Part shown: one piece after another, positions 18,013-26,666 of the stretch
Layout of the letters: each line of letters begins with the position of its first letter
Position numbering within the stretch: the first letter of the stretch is position 1
Assembly: GCF_014192335.1 (NCBI RefSeq)
Contig: NZ_JACHXU010000005.1
Span: 186,001 to 250,000, forward strand
Source: Aporhodopirellula rubra
GTDB lineage: Bacteria > Planctomycetota > Planctomycetia > Pirellulales > Pirellulaceae
Length of the DNA stretch: 64,000 bases
Reading direction: 5' to 3'
The notes under the pieces: generated by a model
Databases searched by the model: none
What the model was told of the DNA's origin: nothing
The model's input: only the letters and a program-made list of their open reading frames with translations
Program-made: the position numbers and the translations under genes

Positions 18013-19341
18013 CTATCCCGCGTTCTGGCAATCGTCCCATAGTTCTTCTGCTGTTTTCCCGAACCACTCCTTCCATAGCCCAGAATGAAAACGCCCAAAC
18101 CGTAGTGCGTTATTGAGTCGCGAGATAGCGTCGCGATCGTGATTAACAATCACATGGTTGAGGAATGTCGCAGACGCAAAGTAACCGTCATCGTAATTCA
18201 CGATTCGTAAATCCAAGTGACGTCGGCGATCCTCGGGTTCGTATTGGAACCAACGAATATGGTCCGCGATGCCTTCCACCAACCAAGACGGCCTTTCCCC
18301 CAAGGGGGCCCCCCGGTTTCCTCTAGGTGATCGGTACTGCTGGACAACATGAACCAACTCGTGAACGACTGCCCCAACGCCCTCTCCGTGCTTATTTTTC
18401 ACGAACCAGTCTCGAGCACAGAAAACATCTTTCCCGGCCGTATACGCGACGCCACGCATATTCTGTCGAAACGTAACGGAAAACTCAGTGGGTGGTTCGA
18501 AATAATCGCTCGGAAGAGCAGCGACGATTTTGGGATACCATTGCTCGCAAATCGGCATCAAATCGTTGCGAACCCACGTGCGAAGCTCGGGGACCTCGGT
18601 TGTATCAAATGAGATGCTGTACTTGTTTTCAATGACGAGAACATCAACCGCTTCCTCATTTTGCTTCCGCTGAAGTGGCGGGTAGGACTTCCCATCGAGA
18701 AAATCGATTTCCGAGAAAAACGTCTGAGCGAAAGCACGATTGGTCCCCGTCGGTTCAACATGCATCAAAACAAACCGCACGGTGCCGAGTTGAGCAGAGT
18801 CGGAGCCTTGAATGCCAACGGCGATCTGAGTTGCCTGCTCATTACCTGTCTTTCGACTATCAACATCTGCGACGTGCCGCCATCCGGCTTCCATCAATCC
18901 GGCATGATTCTGAAGAGTCTGCGTTGCAATCTTCTCACTATTCGTGGTGTAAATCCGATAGACTTGCGGAGCACGGGAACTCGGATGCCAGGAATACGTA
19001 TTGATCTGCTGAAGATCAATGGGCCTTCCAAAATCAAACAGCAATCGACCAGGATTCCGACCGGAAAAGAAAAAGTTCGACTTCGGTGCATCCTGACTTG
19101 CAGGGACAACCCCGTCATTGAGAGCGGCAATGCCAGCCGAATTTGCATCAATCGTTCCAGCAACAACCTTTACTTTGGCAAGGTTACCCGCGTCCAATGC
19201 TGATGGCGTGGCGACTGATTCAAAACGAAAATTTTCGTTAGCGTTCTCTTCGGAATTCTGGTCGACCCGCACCTGAGTGTCTGCAATCCCGCACACACAA
19301 ACCAACGCAAAGACGGGCAGAAGCATCAAACGTAACAACAT
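18013..19341 (-). CDS. Secreted BSP-type metallopeptidase with N-terminal discoidin-like domain
   Basis: The ATG at 19341 is preceded by AAGGAG at the right spacing, one of the few good ribosome sites in the window, so the longer TTG start at 19356 is rejected. The 442-residue product begins with a signal peptide (MLLRLMLLPVFALVCVCG). An F5/8-type-C-like beta-sandwich follows (LLFDFGRPIDLQQINTYSWH). The C-terminal domain is of the basic secretory protein family, with the zinc motif HELVH and the later WLVEGIADHIRW segment that usually supplies the third ligand. It is expected to act outside the cell on protein. It follows the GH127-type gene by 78 bases on the same strand, so shared expression is likely. 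Confidence 0.82.
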   Translation of the reverse strand: MLLRLMLLPVFALVCVCGIADTQVRVDQNSEENANENFRFESVATPSALDAGNLAKVKVVAGTIDANSAGIAALNDGVVPASQDAPKSNFFFSGRNPGRLLFDFGRPIDLQQINTYSWHPSSRAPQVYRIYTTNSEKIATQTLQNHAGLMEAGWRHVADVDSRKTGNEQATQIAVGIQGSDSAQLGTVRFVLMHVEPTGTNRAFAQTFFSEIDFLDGKSYPPLQRKQNEEAVDVLVIENKYSISFDTTEVPELRTWVRNDLMPICEQWYPKIVAALPSDYFEPPTEFSVTFRQNMRGVAYTAGKDVFCARDWFVKNKHGEGVGAVVHELVHVVQQYRSPRGNRGAPLGERPSWLVEGIADHIRWFQYEPEDRRRHLDLRIVNYDDGYFASATFLNHVIVNHDRDAISRLNNALRFGRFHSGLWKEWFGKTAEELWDDCQNAG

Positions 19342-19419
19342 CGAGTTCTCCTTCAAGCGGAATGCCGATCGATCATCTATAAACCTCGCAGAGTGGAAGA
19401 GCCACTGTCGAAAACGGGA

Positions 19420-22400
19420 TCAACGTATGCTGGTTCCGGACTGGTCGATCAAGAGCGAGTTTGAAACATCATTTCCAAAGTCGTCGTGGCGATCGAGCAC
19501 CCAAACGACCTGCTTAGTATCCGGAATAACTTCAACGAGAATCGGCTGCCCTGCTCCCGCATGGCAGTTCCCAAGAACGACGTTGCCGTTTTCCAACAAT
19601 TCCAAGGTGGTGACCCAGCCAAGACGAATGCCGGGTAGATCATCCTGGTGAAGTTGCCACACGATTTCTTTTTCCGGAGTGACCTCGATCACGCTATGGC
19701 CATTGCCAGTAGAGATCCAAGTGTTTCCATTGGGATGACGCATGGCGCAGAACAAACGGTTCCCAAACGCATCAGGACCGTGGCCGCCCTTGGGCTCCTT
19801 ACCGAACATGGGAACGGCAAAGTCCCAAACAACGTCTCCCGATCCAGAATCATATTCTCGAACCATCCCATCGGCTTCATGAGCAACTAAGTAGTTGCCG
19901 TTCTCCAGTTGCCGCACTAACCGCGTGTCGCTGTGCGAATCCGAATGATCCAGAGTAAGCTTCGTTTCGCGGAGGAGCTTACCCTGCCGGTCCACTTCAA
20001 TGATCCGACCAGCGCCCGATTCCGCAATCATCACGTTGCCGTTGTTAAGTAATTGAGCGGAATGAATTTCGAAATGCCTGTCGTCGGGGCGATTTTGCGT
20101 TGAGGCGTCATAACGCCACACGACCTGCCGCGTCGAAGGATTAATCTCGACCACGCGTGTTGGCCCATCAAGCGTGAGAACATTCCCGTTCTCGAGCAGT
20201 TGCAGATCGTGAATTCCGCTCCATGGCATTTCCCATGCGACTTCTCCGGTTCGCTCAACGATCGCCAAACGACCGTTCCCTCCAAGGAGAACCCGATGTG
20301 ACGCAGGTGGCTTTTCCGATATCGCCGCAGTGGTTTCCGATTGCGGTACAGCTCCCACTTTCCATTCGAGTATTCCGCCCGATACGCCGGAACGAAGCTG
20401 AACTTCCACTCGCAACGCATCGGTTGAAACGGATGCGAACGAAAGTGTGTCCCATCCATCTTTTCGTGCCGCCTTTGGTTCGCCGATGAGCACAGGCTTC
20501 CAAATTTGTCCGTCTCGGTAAAGTAATCTCCAAGATTGTGGAACGCGACATTCCCCCACTCCTGTATCGTCGAACCAGTAGAGAGAAACACTCGAAACAT
20601 CACGCGGTTCTGGAAAGTCATATTGCACCCACTCACGTGTTCCCTTGTGATCCCACCACGTAAATCGCGGAATGCTGTGATCGCCAGAGGAAACCGGGAC
20701 TAACCCGTCATCAATCGCGGCATGCGAATCCATATGAAAACGATGCGATGACGTAATGACGAAATCTGACTCGCGTGGCTTCGGCAACGCCTTCCACTCA
20801 TTCGCCTGCTCGTCCGCTCCGATCACAGGAAACGCCGAGATCCGAAGTCGAGCCGCCCCCATTGGGACCAAGGAAACGGACTCACTGGGTTGGTCGCTGC
20901 GAACCGGACTGTCTTGCAATACCGCACACAATCCATGGTTGTCGAGTGTCCATTCCGGAATGACCTTTGCCGTCGTTGACATCGTGATCGGAGCGGACTC
21001 CTGAGTGAATGGGAAGTCATCAGCGGGCCACGGATGTCGATGCACTTCGAAACCAGATGCAGGATCATCTTGATCAAGAATCAATCCGTAGTTCCACTTG
21101 GTACTTGGGTGAATCTCATACGACGGCCACTGCTTTTGATCAACGCCTGGCTGCCAGCTAGAATCGCCGATCGCGGTCTCTTTGCTGTCTTTGCGATCGT
21201 ACCGCTCACCGATTTTGAGTGAAAAGGTGAGCGGCCCAAAATTCACACTGACACTATTGTGGTTTTTCGCCCAGGTTTGCAGCGACGTTTGCATCGGCAG
21301 GTCGAGCGTGACGGTGTCTCCATCGTGCCACTCTCGTTCAATACGAACGTATTTCCCGTGTGCGTTTGCCAATTGCTCCAAGTCACCAGCGACGTCGAGC
21401 GACGCCACTTCACACCACTTGGGAACACGCATGTAGAGCGGGAACGTCACCGGTTCATCGGTTTGAATGGTCAACGCAATCTTCTCATCAAACGGATAGC
21501 GAGTTGTTTCGCGTATCTGCACCTGCTTTCCATCACCAACTTTTGCATTAACTTCAGACGCACTGTACATGGCGGCGCACAGACCGTTGTCCGGGGTCGC
21601 CATCCAAAGATGCTTGGCGAAATAAGGCCAACCATGCGAATGGTTGTGTTGACAGCAGCGAGAACTAAATGGATTCATCACCAAGAACGGCCCGCTGTTG
21701 TCAATTCCCGGCGCGTGATTGGCCGCGTCACTGAGAACCATGTTGGGGGCAGTGAGGTAACGCAACGACTTGAAATCGGGCATGACCGCCGCGGGATAGC
21801 TATTGAACGCCACGTTTTCACAATGATCAGCCCAGAAGGGATCACCGGTAATTTGGAGCATGATCTCGTCTGACAACATCTGTTCCACGAAACCACATGT
21901 CTCGGTCGCTTGACGCGGGTCGTCAAAGCCGACTCGGCAGTTCTCGTCACCACCAAACATGCCACCAGGCACTTGGCCAAAACGCTTCCGGACCTCATGA
22001 AAATTCGCATAAGCCGCCTGCAGATGCCCACTATCGCGTGATTGCAAATAATACGTTGCGGGCTCGCGAAAACATTCCGCAATATTGACGTTGTGCCAAT
22101 TCGGTAGGTCATTCGGCAAAGTCCAATTCGCCGTGCAACGATGCAGCTTCTCCGCAACCTCTAACAACTCCTCATCTCCGGTTCGGTTGTAGAGCCAATA
22201 GATGGATTGCAGATTGTCCCCACCTCTCATTTTCTGCCAGTAACCGGTCAACATCTCGTCGTCGGGAACAGTTGCTTGATACCGGAAGTATCGCGTCATC
22301 AATTCCAAAACACGGTTGTCCGCCTCACCTCGACTTTCACCGTACTCGTAATAGGACTGCAAACAGTAAAGCATCACCATGTTGGCCCAATAGTCGCGAG

Positions 22401-22932
22401 TTCCATCTCCAAGCCGTTGGTCGGGTCCAAAATCACCGTCCGCACGCTGGCTCGCTAAAACACCCTCGATCCAAAATTCACTTTCGGCGATCATGTCAGG
22501 GTCGTCCATCAAGTAGGCCAGCTCGATGTACCCTTTGAGCCAATAGGGCAGCTCCTCCCAGCCGTATTTCCCCTTTCCATCGCGGCTTAACCAAGCATTG
22601 CCTTCTTTGGTCAGCCAGGCACTGATCTCGCCTAAGTGACCGGTCAATCCGTCACGCTGCCGACGGAGCATTTCGGCGAGCCATCCCTGTGGGGTCACGG
22701 CGCCGGGCGGCAACGCGATCAAGCGACTGGGTACCAACGGCAATCGGTTGGAAACGTAGTTCCCATTGCGGGCTGAGTCGTCTTGCGATTCCAACGCCGG
22801 TGCGACGACGATCGACACGCGATTTCTCGGTTCTGATCGCGCACCGGTTTCGCCGCACATTCCAACACTCTGGTTGGACATCCAAAACAAAATAACAGTG
22901 AGCAATACGATACAAACGCGGACGAATAGCAT
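19420..22932 (-). CDS. Large secreted GH127-type protein fused to discoidin-like and propeller domains
   Basis: The ATG at 22932 gives 1170 residues with a hydrophobic signal (LFVRVCIVLLTVILFW). The first about 700 residues match glycoside hydrolase family 127 (DUF1680, beta-L-arabinofuranosidase type). Zinc-cysteine catalytic residues are recognisable as E330 in GGDENC, E344 and C346 in ATETCGF, and C426-C427 in SRCCQ, with spacing close to the characterised enzyme. A discoidin-like segment follows (VQYDFPEPRDVSSVSLYWF). A C-terminal six-bladed-type propeller repeats motifs such as LLENGNVLTLDG, LLNNGNVMIAESG and QLENGNYLVAHE. It probably trims arabinose-type or related sugars from polysaccharide at the cell surface. 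The frame stays open 77 codons upstream to 23163, but that part looks non-coding. Confidence 0.85.
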   Translation of the reverse strand: MLFVRVCIVLLTVILFWMSNQSVGMCGETGARSEPRNRVSIVVAPALESQDDSARNGNYVSNRLPLVPSRLIALPPGAVTPQGWLAEMLRRQRDGLTGHLGEISAWLTKEGNAWLSRDGKGKYGWEELPYWLKGYIELAYLMDDPDMIAESEFWIEGVLASQRADGDFGPDQRLGDGTRDYWANMVMLYCLQSYYEYGESRGEADNRVLELMTRYFRYQATVPDDEMLTGYWQKMRGGDNLQSIYWLYNRTGDEELLEVAEKLHRCTANWTLPNDLPNWHNVNIAECFREPATYYLQSRDSGHLQAAYANFHEVRKRFGQVPGGMFGGDENCRVGFDDPRQATETCGFVEQMLSDEIMLQITGDPFWADHCENVAFNSYPAAVMPDFKSLRYLTAPNMVLSDAANHAPGIDNSGPFLVMNPFSSRCCQHNHSHGWPYFAKHLWMATPDNGLCAAMYSASEVNAKVGDGKQVQIRETTRYPFDEKIALTIQTDEPVTFPLYMRVPKWCEVASLDVAGDLEQLANAHGKYVRIEREWHDGDTVTLDLPMQTSLQTWAKNHNSVSVNFGPLTFSLKIGERYDRKDSKETAIGDSSWQPGVDQKQWPSYEIHPSTKWNYGLILDQDDPASGFEVHRHPWPADDFPFTQESAPITMSTTAKVIPEWTLDNHGLCAVLQDSPVRSDQPSESVSLVPMGAARLRISAFPVIGADEQANEWKALPKPRESDFVITSSHRFHMDSHAAIDDGLVPVSSGDHSIPRFTWWDHKGTREWVQYDFPEPRDVSSVSLYWFDDTGVGECRVPQSWRLLYRDGQIWKPVLIGEPKAARKDGWDTLSFASVSTDALRVEVQLRSGVSGGILEWKVGAVPQSETTAAISEKPPASHRVLLGGNGRLAIVERTGEVAWEMPWSGIHDLQLLENGNVLTLDGPTRVVEINPSTRQVVWRYDASTQNRPDDRHFEIHSAQLLNNGNVMIAESGAGRIIEVDRQGKLLRETKLTLDHSDSHSDTRLVRQLENGNYLVAHEADGMVREYDSGSGDVVWDFAVPMFGKEPKGGHGPDAFGNRLFCAMRHPNGNTWISTGNGHSVIEVTPEKEIVWQLHQDDLPGIRLGWVTTLELLENGNVVLGNCHAGAGQPILVEVIPDTKQVVWVLDRHDDFGNDVSNSLLIDQSGTSIR

Positions 22933-23207
22933 TAGAGAAACAGTTGAGTTGAAACGGGTTGGGGGAGTACCGATCGTTAGGAAGTCTGCATTGTCGCACT
23001 TCATCGAGCCATGCGATCTTCCGCAAAAACCATGCATTTTTGCGCACCTAGAACAATCTGCCTCAACCTCTCTATCGTGCCTACGGTATTGCGATGTGTC
23101 GCACGATATATCAGTTTGTATGACACAGCACGGGAGATTCGTCGCACCGTTCTGCTGACTCAAACTCCTCTTTCAAATCAGACTTCGTTCATATTCGGAG
23201 ACGTATC

Positions 23208-24860
23208 GTGCGGTTATGGACGACGTTCATATCTCGGTTCCGATGGCACGCGTGTGTCATCAGTTTTCTATTCGTCTCGGCACCACTCGTAGGCTGCCAC
23301 CGTGTGTCAGAGCCTGAACCGCCGAGCGAATCAACCTTGCGAGAAGCAGCGCAGGCAGAGGCCGATGCGAAAGCTGACTTTGCCGAGACGGTTGAAAACT
23401 TTTGCGGCGCATGCCATGGCGTTCCGCGGCCGAGCAGCTTTGCGAAAAGCAATTGGCCTGAAGAAGTGGACCAGGGCTTTCGACTGTTCTTTAAGTCGGG
23501 CAGAAACGACTTGCGGATCCCGCGTCCCAAAGATGCAGTGCTGCGTTATTTCCAAGACTCCGCACCGGACGAACTCACGATCCCTCCGCCTAACAATACA
23601 GACGCGAAGGCTCCGATAGAATTCGCCCGGCAAGAATTCCCACTCGTCATCGAAGACAGACCGATGACCATCTCCAACCTACGATGGCTGCCCGAAACAA
23701 TCGTAACGCCGACTACCTCGTCCGACACAACTCGTCCGAGCGACTTGCCAGATGTGTTGCGTGACGTAGCAGGTTTATACGCATGTGAGATGCGGCGAGG
23801 CTACCTTGCGCGGCTGCCTTTGGACGTGTCGACGGCATCACAGACTGACGGCGAATTGCCTTACGAAGTACTCGAGAAATTTCACAACATCGCGTTCGTG
23901 GAACCCGTTGACCTAGATGGCAACGGCGGGATCGAGTTCCTAGTCGCCGACCTTGGTTCCTTTCAACCCTCAGACCATCACAAGGGTAAGGTCTATCATC
24001 TAAAAAGAGACGACCAAGGCAATTGGATGAAAGAAATTCTGCTACGCAACGTGGGCCGCGTTGCAATGCTGGAGACTGGAGATTTCGACTCGGACTCACG
24101 CATCGATATTTTGGTGTCGGAGTTCGGATGGCGTGAGACGGGAAGCCTAACCATTCTAAGAAATAAAACGAGCGAAGATGGAATCGCTAAATTCGAAGCC
24201 GAGATTTTGGACGAGCGATCGGGTGCGATTCAAATTCAAAAATGCGATCTCAACGTTGACGGAAAGCTCGACTTTGTCACCGTCTTCAGCCAGGAGCATG
24301 AGCAAGTGGTGGCGTTCTTAAACACCGGGAACGGGACGTTTGAACGAAAACTCGTTTGGGAACCCGGCTATCCTTCATACGGGTCCAGCGGAATCGAACT
24401 CGTTGACCTCGATGGTGACAACGACATGGACGTTTTGTATTCGAACGGCGATTCATTCGACGACCATCTGCTCAAACCCTACCATTCGATTCAGTGGTTG
24501 GAGAATCGAGGTCAGTTCCCGTTTGTCCATCACGAAATCACCAAAATGCCAGGCGTCAGCCGAGCCCTCCCCGGCGATTTCGATGGCGACGGAGATTTAG
24601 ACATCATCGCCGTCTCGTTGTTGCCGAGTAAGATCGAAAACCCAGCCGACTTTGAACTCGATAGCGTAATCTTTCTCGAACAATCAGGTGGGCAGTTCAT
24701 TCGCTACCCGATCGAGACGGGTGCGACGTCGCGAGCGGCTCTCGAAGTCGGGGATTTCGATCAAGACGGTGATCTGGACTTCGCGGTCGGCGAATTCATG
24801 CACAACGAAGATCGCTCGTCCGTCGTCCTTTGGTGGAACCAACTTAAACAACCGCAATAA
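23208..24860 (+). CDS. Lipoprotein with one haem-c motif and FG-GAP/VCBS repeats
   Basis: The GTG at 23208 has GGAG seven bases upstream. The 550-residue product starts with a lipoprotein signal (VSAPLVGC) and has a single CGACH haem-c motif near residue 65, followed by a beta-propeller-like region with calcium-loop repeats (DLDGNGGIEF, DFDSDSRIDI, DLDGDNDMDV, DFDGDGDLDI, DFDQDGDLDF). It should be anchored at a membrane and bind one c-type haem. This resembles planctomycete cytochrome/VCBS fusions with no assigned substrate. It is divergent from the GH127-type gene, with a 275-base shared upstream region. Confidence 0.78.
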   Translation: MRLWTTFISRFRWHACVISFLFVSAPLVGCHRVSEPEPPSESTLREAAQAEADAKADFAETVENFCGACHGVPRPSSFAKSNWPEEVDQGFRLFFKSGRNDLRIPRPKDAVLRYFQDSAPDELTIPPPNNTDAKAPIEFARQEFPLVIEDRPMTISNLRWLPETIVTPTTSSDTTRPSDLPDVLRDVAGLYACEMRRGYLARLPLDVSTASQTDGELPYEVLEKFHNIAFVEPVDLDGNGGIEFLVADLGSFQPSDHHKGKVYHLKRDDQGNWMKEILLRNVGRVAMLETGDFDSDSRIDILVSEFGWRETGSLTILRNKTSEDGIAKFEAEILDERSGAIQIQKCDLNVDGKLDFVTVFSQEHEQVVAFLNTGNGTFERKLVWEPGYPSYGSSGIELVDLDGDNDMDVLYSNGDSFDDHLLKPYHSIQWLENRGQFPFVHHEITKMPGVSRALPGDFDGDGDLDIIAVSLLPSKIENPADFELDSVIFLEQSGGQFIRYPIETGATSRAALEVGDFDQDGDLDFAVGEFMHNEDRSSVVLWWNQLKQPQ

Positions 24861-24923
24861 AGCGCGTCGCATCTATGTCAGAGCCCAGTGCGATCACAAC
24901 GCCCCGTGCATCCGTGTAGTCCC

Positions 24924-24966
24924 TCAAAATGCAGGCTAGAGATTTCTGCCTTTGAGTAATTTTTTT
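24924..24966 (+). terminator. Possible intrinsic terminator after the lipoprotein gene
   Basis: TCAAA and GCAG pair with CTGC and TTTGA around an A/T-rich loop, and a run of seven T residues lies a few bases downstream. The stem has an interior mismatch, so it is weak. It lies 64 bases after the stop. Confidence 0.4.
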
Positions 24967-24995
24967 AGGAGCCGCTGCGTTCGCCAAGACACGGC

Positions 24996-25015
24996 CCACC
25001 GTCTCACGACGGTGG
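24996..25015. repeat. REP-like palindromic hairpin
   Basis: CCACCGT (24996-25002) pairs perfectly with ACGGTGG (25009-25015) around CTCACG. It has no T-tract and lies between a gene end and a gene remnant, the usual setting of repetitive extragenic palindromes. Copy number elsewhere in the genome is unknown, and no second copy was noticed in this window. Confidence 0.4.
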
Positions 25016-25189
25016 CTACGACAAGATGAAAATGCTCTGGATCAGAACGATTGCCTGCACATGAATTTGAGTGAAGCACACACTTGCAGCGACAAACAAT
25101 CCTCAACGGCAAATCGGTTTTCGTCGGCAAACCGCCGTGTGGCAACGTCTGCGTGACCACTAACTGACACCAAACGCTTTCGGATTAAC

Positions 25190-25990
25190 CTACAAAACAC
25201 CATCGCCAGATGCGTCGTCTTTTCCCCTATCCACCAACTCGTCGATGACCTGCTGAGCCTGAGCGGCGAAGGGATGCGTTTTCGATTCTGGCGTGATCGA
25301 CTTTAGGTCAGCCACTGCGGCGGAAATCGCTTCACGCTCTCCATCTTCGTCACCTTGCCGCCGATTAACGTCAGCGAGACTTCGGTACAGCAACGCTCGC
25401 CAGCATCGATGGGGCATGCTGTCTGGCGATGAATCGACCAAAGACGACTGGATGGCAATCGCATTTTTCAATCGGTCCCGTTCGAGTGCGAGGTCGTCAT
25501 CGAGACGTTCAAGACTCAATAGTTCGTGCAGAATGTGCACATCGGAGACTGCGAACAATTGAGTTTTTGGATTGATAGACCGAAGAGGCTGCAACTCGGA
25601 AAGCGCTTCATTCAATCGCTCGTCCACCTCATGAATCAATTGTCGTGAACCAAACTGACGTCGTAAACTGACGCTGGCGAGAACCTCAACCAAAGCAAAC
25701 CGAACGCGAGAATCGTTTGGGGTTTGAGTCAGGCGTTCACGCAAAATCTCGGTGGCTGACAATTATTCTAACTGTCGAATGACTAGCCGCGTCGCCCGAC
25801 ACGAATCCGCAAGATGAATCCGCGCTCGCAGCACGGCAACCTCACTGGCGTCGCGTGGCGAAGGTTCCAATTCGCTCAGCATGGTCTTGGATGCAGACAA
25901 ACGCTCTCGAGCGATGCGAGACTCAACCGGCAATTTCGTTTGGTCACGGTGACGCTGAGGAGGCAGGTCACCGAGCGAAACTAACACGAA
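25190..25990 (-). pseudogene. Decayed gene with in-frame TAA, helical repeat-like product
   Basis: From 25762 to 25190 the frame encodes about 190 residues of soluble, Leu/Arg/Asp-rich helical sequence (ILRERLTQTPNDSRVRFALVEVLASVS and beyond) reminiscent of TPR-type C-termini of planctomycete kinases. Directly upstream in the same frame is a TAA (25765-25763), preceded by sequence of the same character (ARERLSASKTMLSELEPS). The reading thus appears to run through a stop codon. Further upstream the frame runs into opposite-strand coding character and the tRNA gene, so it is not one gene. I read this as the 3' remnant of a larger gene with a nonsense mutation. A short separate gene starting at TTG 25762 is possible but has no upstream signals. 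Confidence 0.5.
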
Positions 25991-26389
25991 CGCCAGCTGT
26001 ACCTTAAACGGATCGACGAGAGCGGCGAAGCGTCCAGTACGTGGGACGAGATCGACTACACCGGCAGTGCATCGGCCACCGGCCAGGCTTCTCAAACTTG
26101 GGGACACAAATCCAACGAGTCGACCGGCCACAGCAAGGGTGAGTATACGCTGGATAAGGTTTACGACACCGATCACGACTACAGCTACGTAAGCGGCCAG
26201 TACGGTGGAGAGGGCAACGGCAGTTCCCATTCGCAGATCCATCAAACCGAGGCCTGGGAATCGACGACCTCGCACGCCGACTGGATCACGCACGCTCACC
26301 AGGGAGGCGTTGGTGAATGGCAACGATGGCGATGCACCCAAACCAGAAAAGCACAATGCGAAGACAACGACCTTGCGAAAGCCAGCTAA
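25985..26389 (+). pseudogene. Orphan 3' coding fragment of a Gly/Ser/Thr/His-rich, RHS-like secreted protein
   Basis: On the plus strand the frame between TAA at 25982 and TAA at 26387 encodes about 130 residues that look like real protein, for example YTGSASATGQASQTWGH, GEYTLDKVYDTDHDYSY and ESTTSHADWITHAHQGG. There is no credible start codon. The composition resembles linker or repeat regions of RHS/YD-type or other giant planctomycete surface proteins. It abuts the opposite-strand remnant at about 25985. I take it as the tail of a lost gene; the family is not identified. Confidence 0.4.
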
Positions 26390-26442
26390 CGGCAGCGAGT
26401 CAGTGCCAAAACTACGATCTTGGCACAAAGCGGTGTACCAAT

Positions 26443-26484
26443 AAAAAAGCACCGTCTGAAAAAGTGGTTTCAGACGGTGCTTTT
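26443..26484 (-). terminator. Strong intrinsic terminator of the tRNA-Ser gene
   Basis: A perfect 17-bp inverted repeat (26445-26461 with 26468-26484, containing GCACCGTCTG) has a six-base loop. On the minus strand it is followed by six T residues, eight bases after the end of the tRNA. The A/T flanks would let it work in both directions. Confidence 0.85.
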
Positions 26485-26491
26485 GAAAGAG

Positions 26492-26574
26492 CGGAGGACA
26501 CGGGACTCGAACCCGCAACTCCTTACGGAGCAATTGATTTCGAATCAACCTGCTTGCCAATTCGCTTATCCTCC
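26492..26574 (-). tRNA. tRNA-Ser (anticodon CGA)
   Basis: On the minus strand a class II tRNA folds cleanly. The acceptor GGAGGAT pairs with GTCCTCC, the anticodon stem GTTGA/TCAAT encloses the loop TTCGAAA (anticodon CGA, reading UCG), and the long variable arm has CTCC/GGAG with a GTAA loop. The T arm is GCGGG-TTCGAGT-CCCGT and the discriminator base is G, as expected for serine. The 3' CCA is not encoded. A strong terminator follows immediately. Confidence 0.95.
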
Positions 26575-26581
26575 TTGGTCG

Positions 26582-26599
26582 CCAACCGGTTCCGGTTGG
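26582..26599. repeat. Perfect palindrome just upstream of tRNA-Ser
   Basis: CCAACCGG and CCGGTTGG form an 8-bp inverted repeat with a two-base centre, seven bases before the tRNA 5' end. It could be an operator-like site, a processing hairpin in the tRNA leader, or chance. Confidence 0.4.
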
Positions 26600-26608
26600 G
26601 AGCATCGT

Positions 26609-26636
26609 ATTTTGACGCCGTCTTCGTAATCGTCAA
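26609..26636 (-). promoter_or_regulatory. Possible promoter of tRNA-Ser
   Basis: On the minus strand TTGACG (five of six bases of the -35 consensus) is followed after 16 bases by CAAAAT (four of six of the -10 consensus), which would start transcription about 28 bases before the tRNA. The -10 match is weak. Confidence 0.3.
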
Positions 26637-26666
26637 GATGGGGCGACCGTCTTCTGCAAAACATCA

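Larger units (their letters stand above)
24861..25189. other. Intergenic stretch, 329 bases, with two hairpins and no gene
   Basis: No open frame with protein character was seen. The stretch holds a probable terminator for the lipoprotein gene and a REP-like hairpin, both listed separately. The remainder (about 25020-25189) has no feature I can support. Confidence 0.5.

Noticed and set aside
25763-26605. Minus-strand frame of 280 residues
   Set aside because: Its upstream half covers the tRNA-Ser gene, its terminator and opposite-strand coding character. Only the last part near 25763-25990 resembles protein, and this is included in the remnant.
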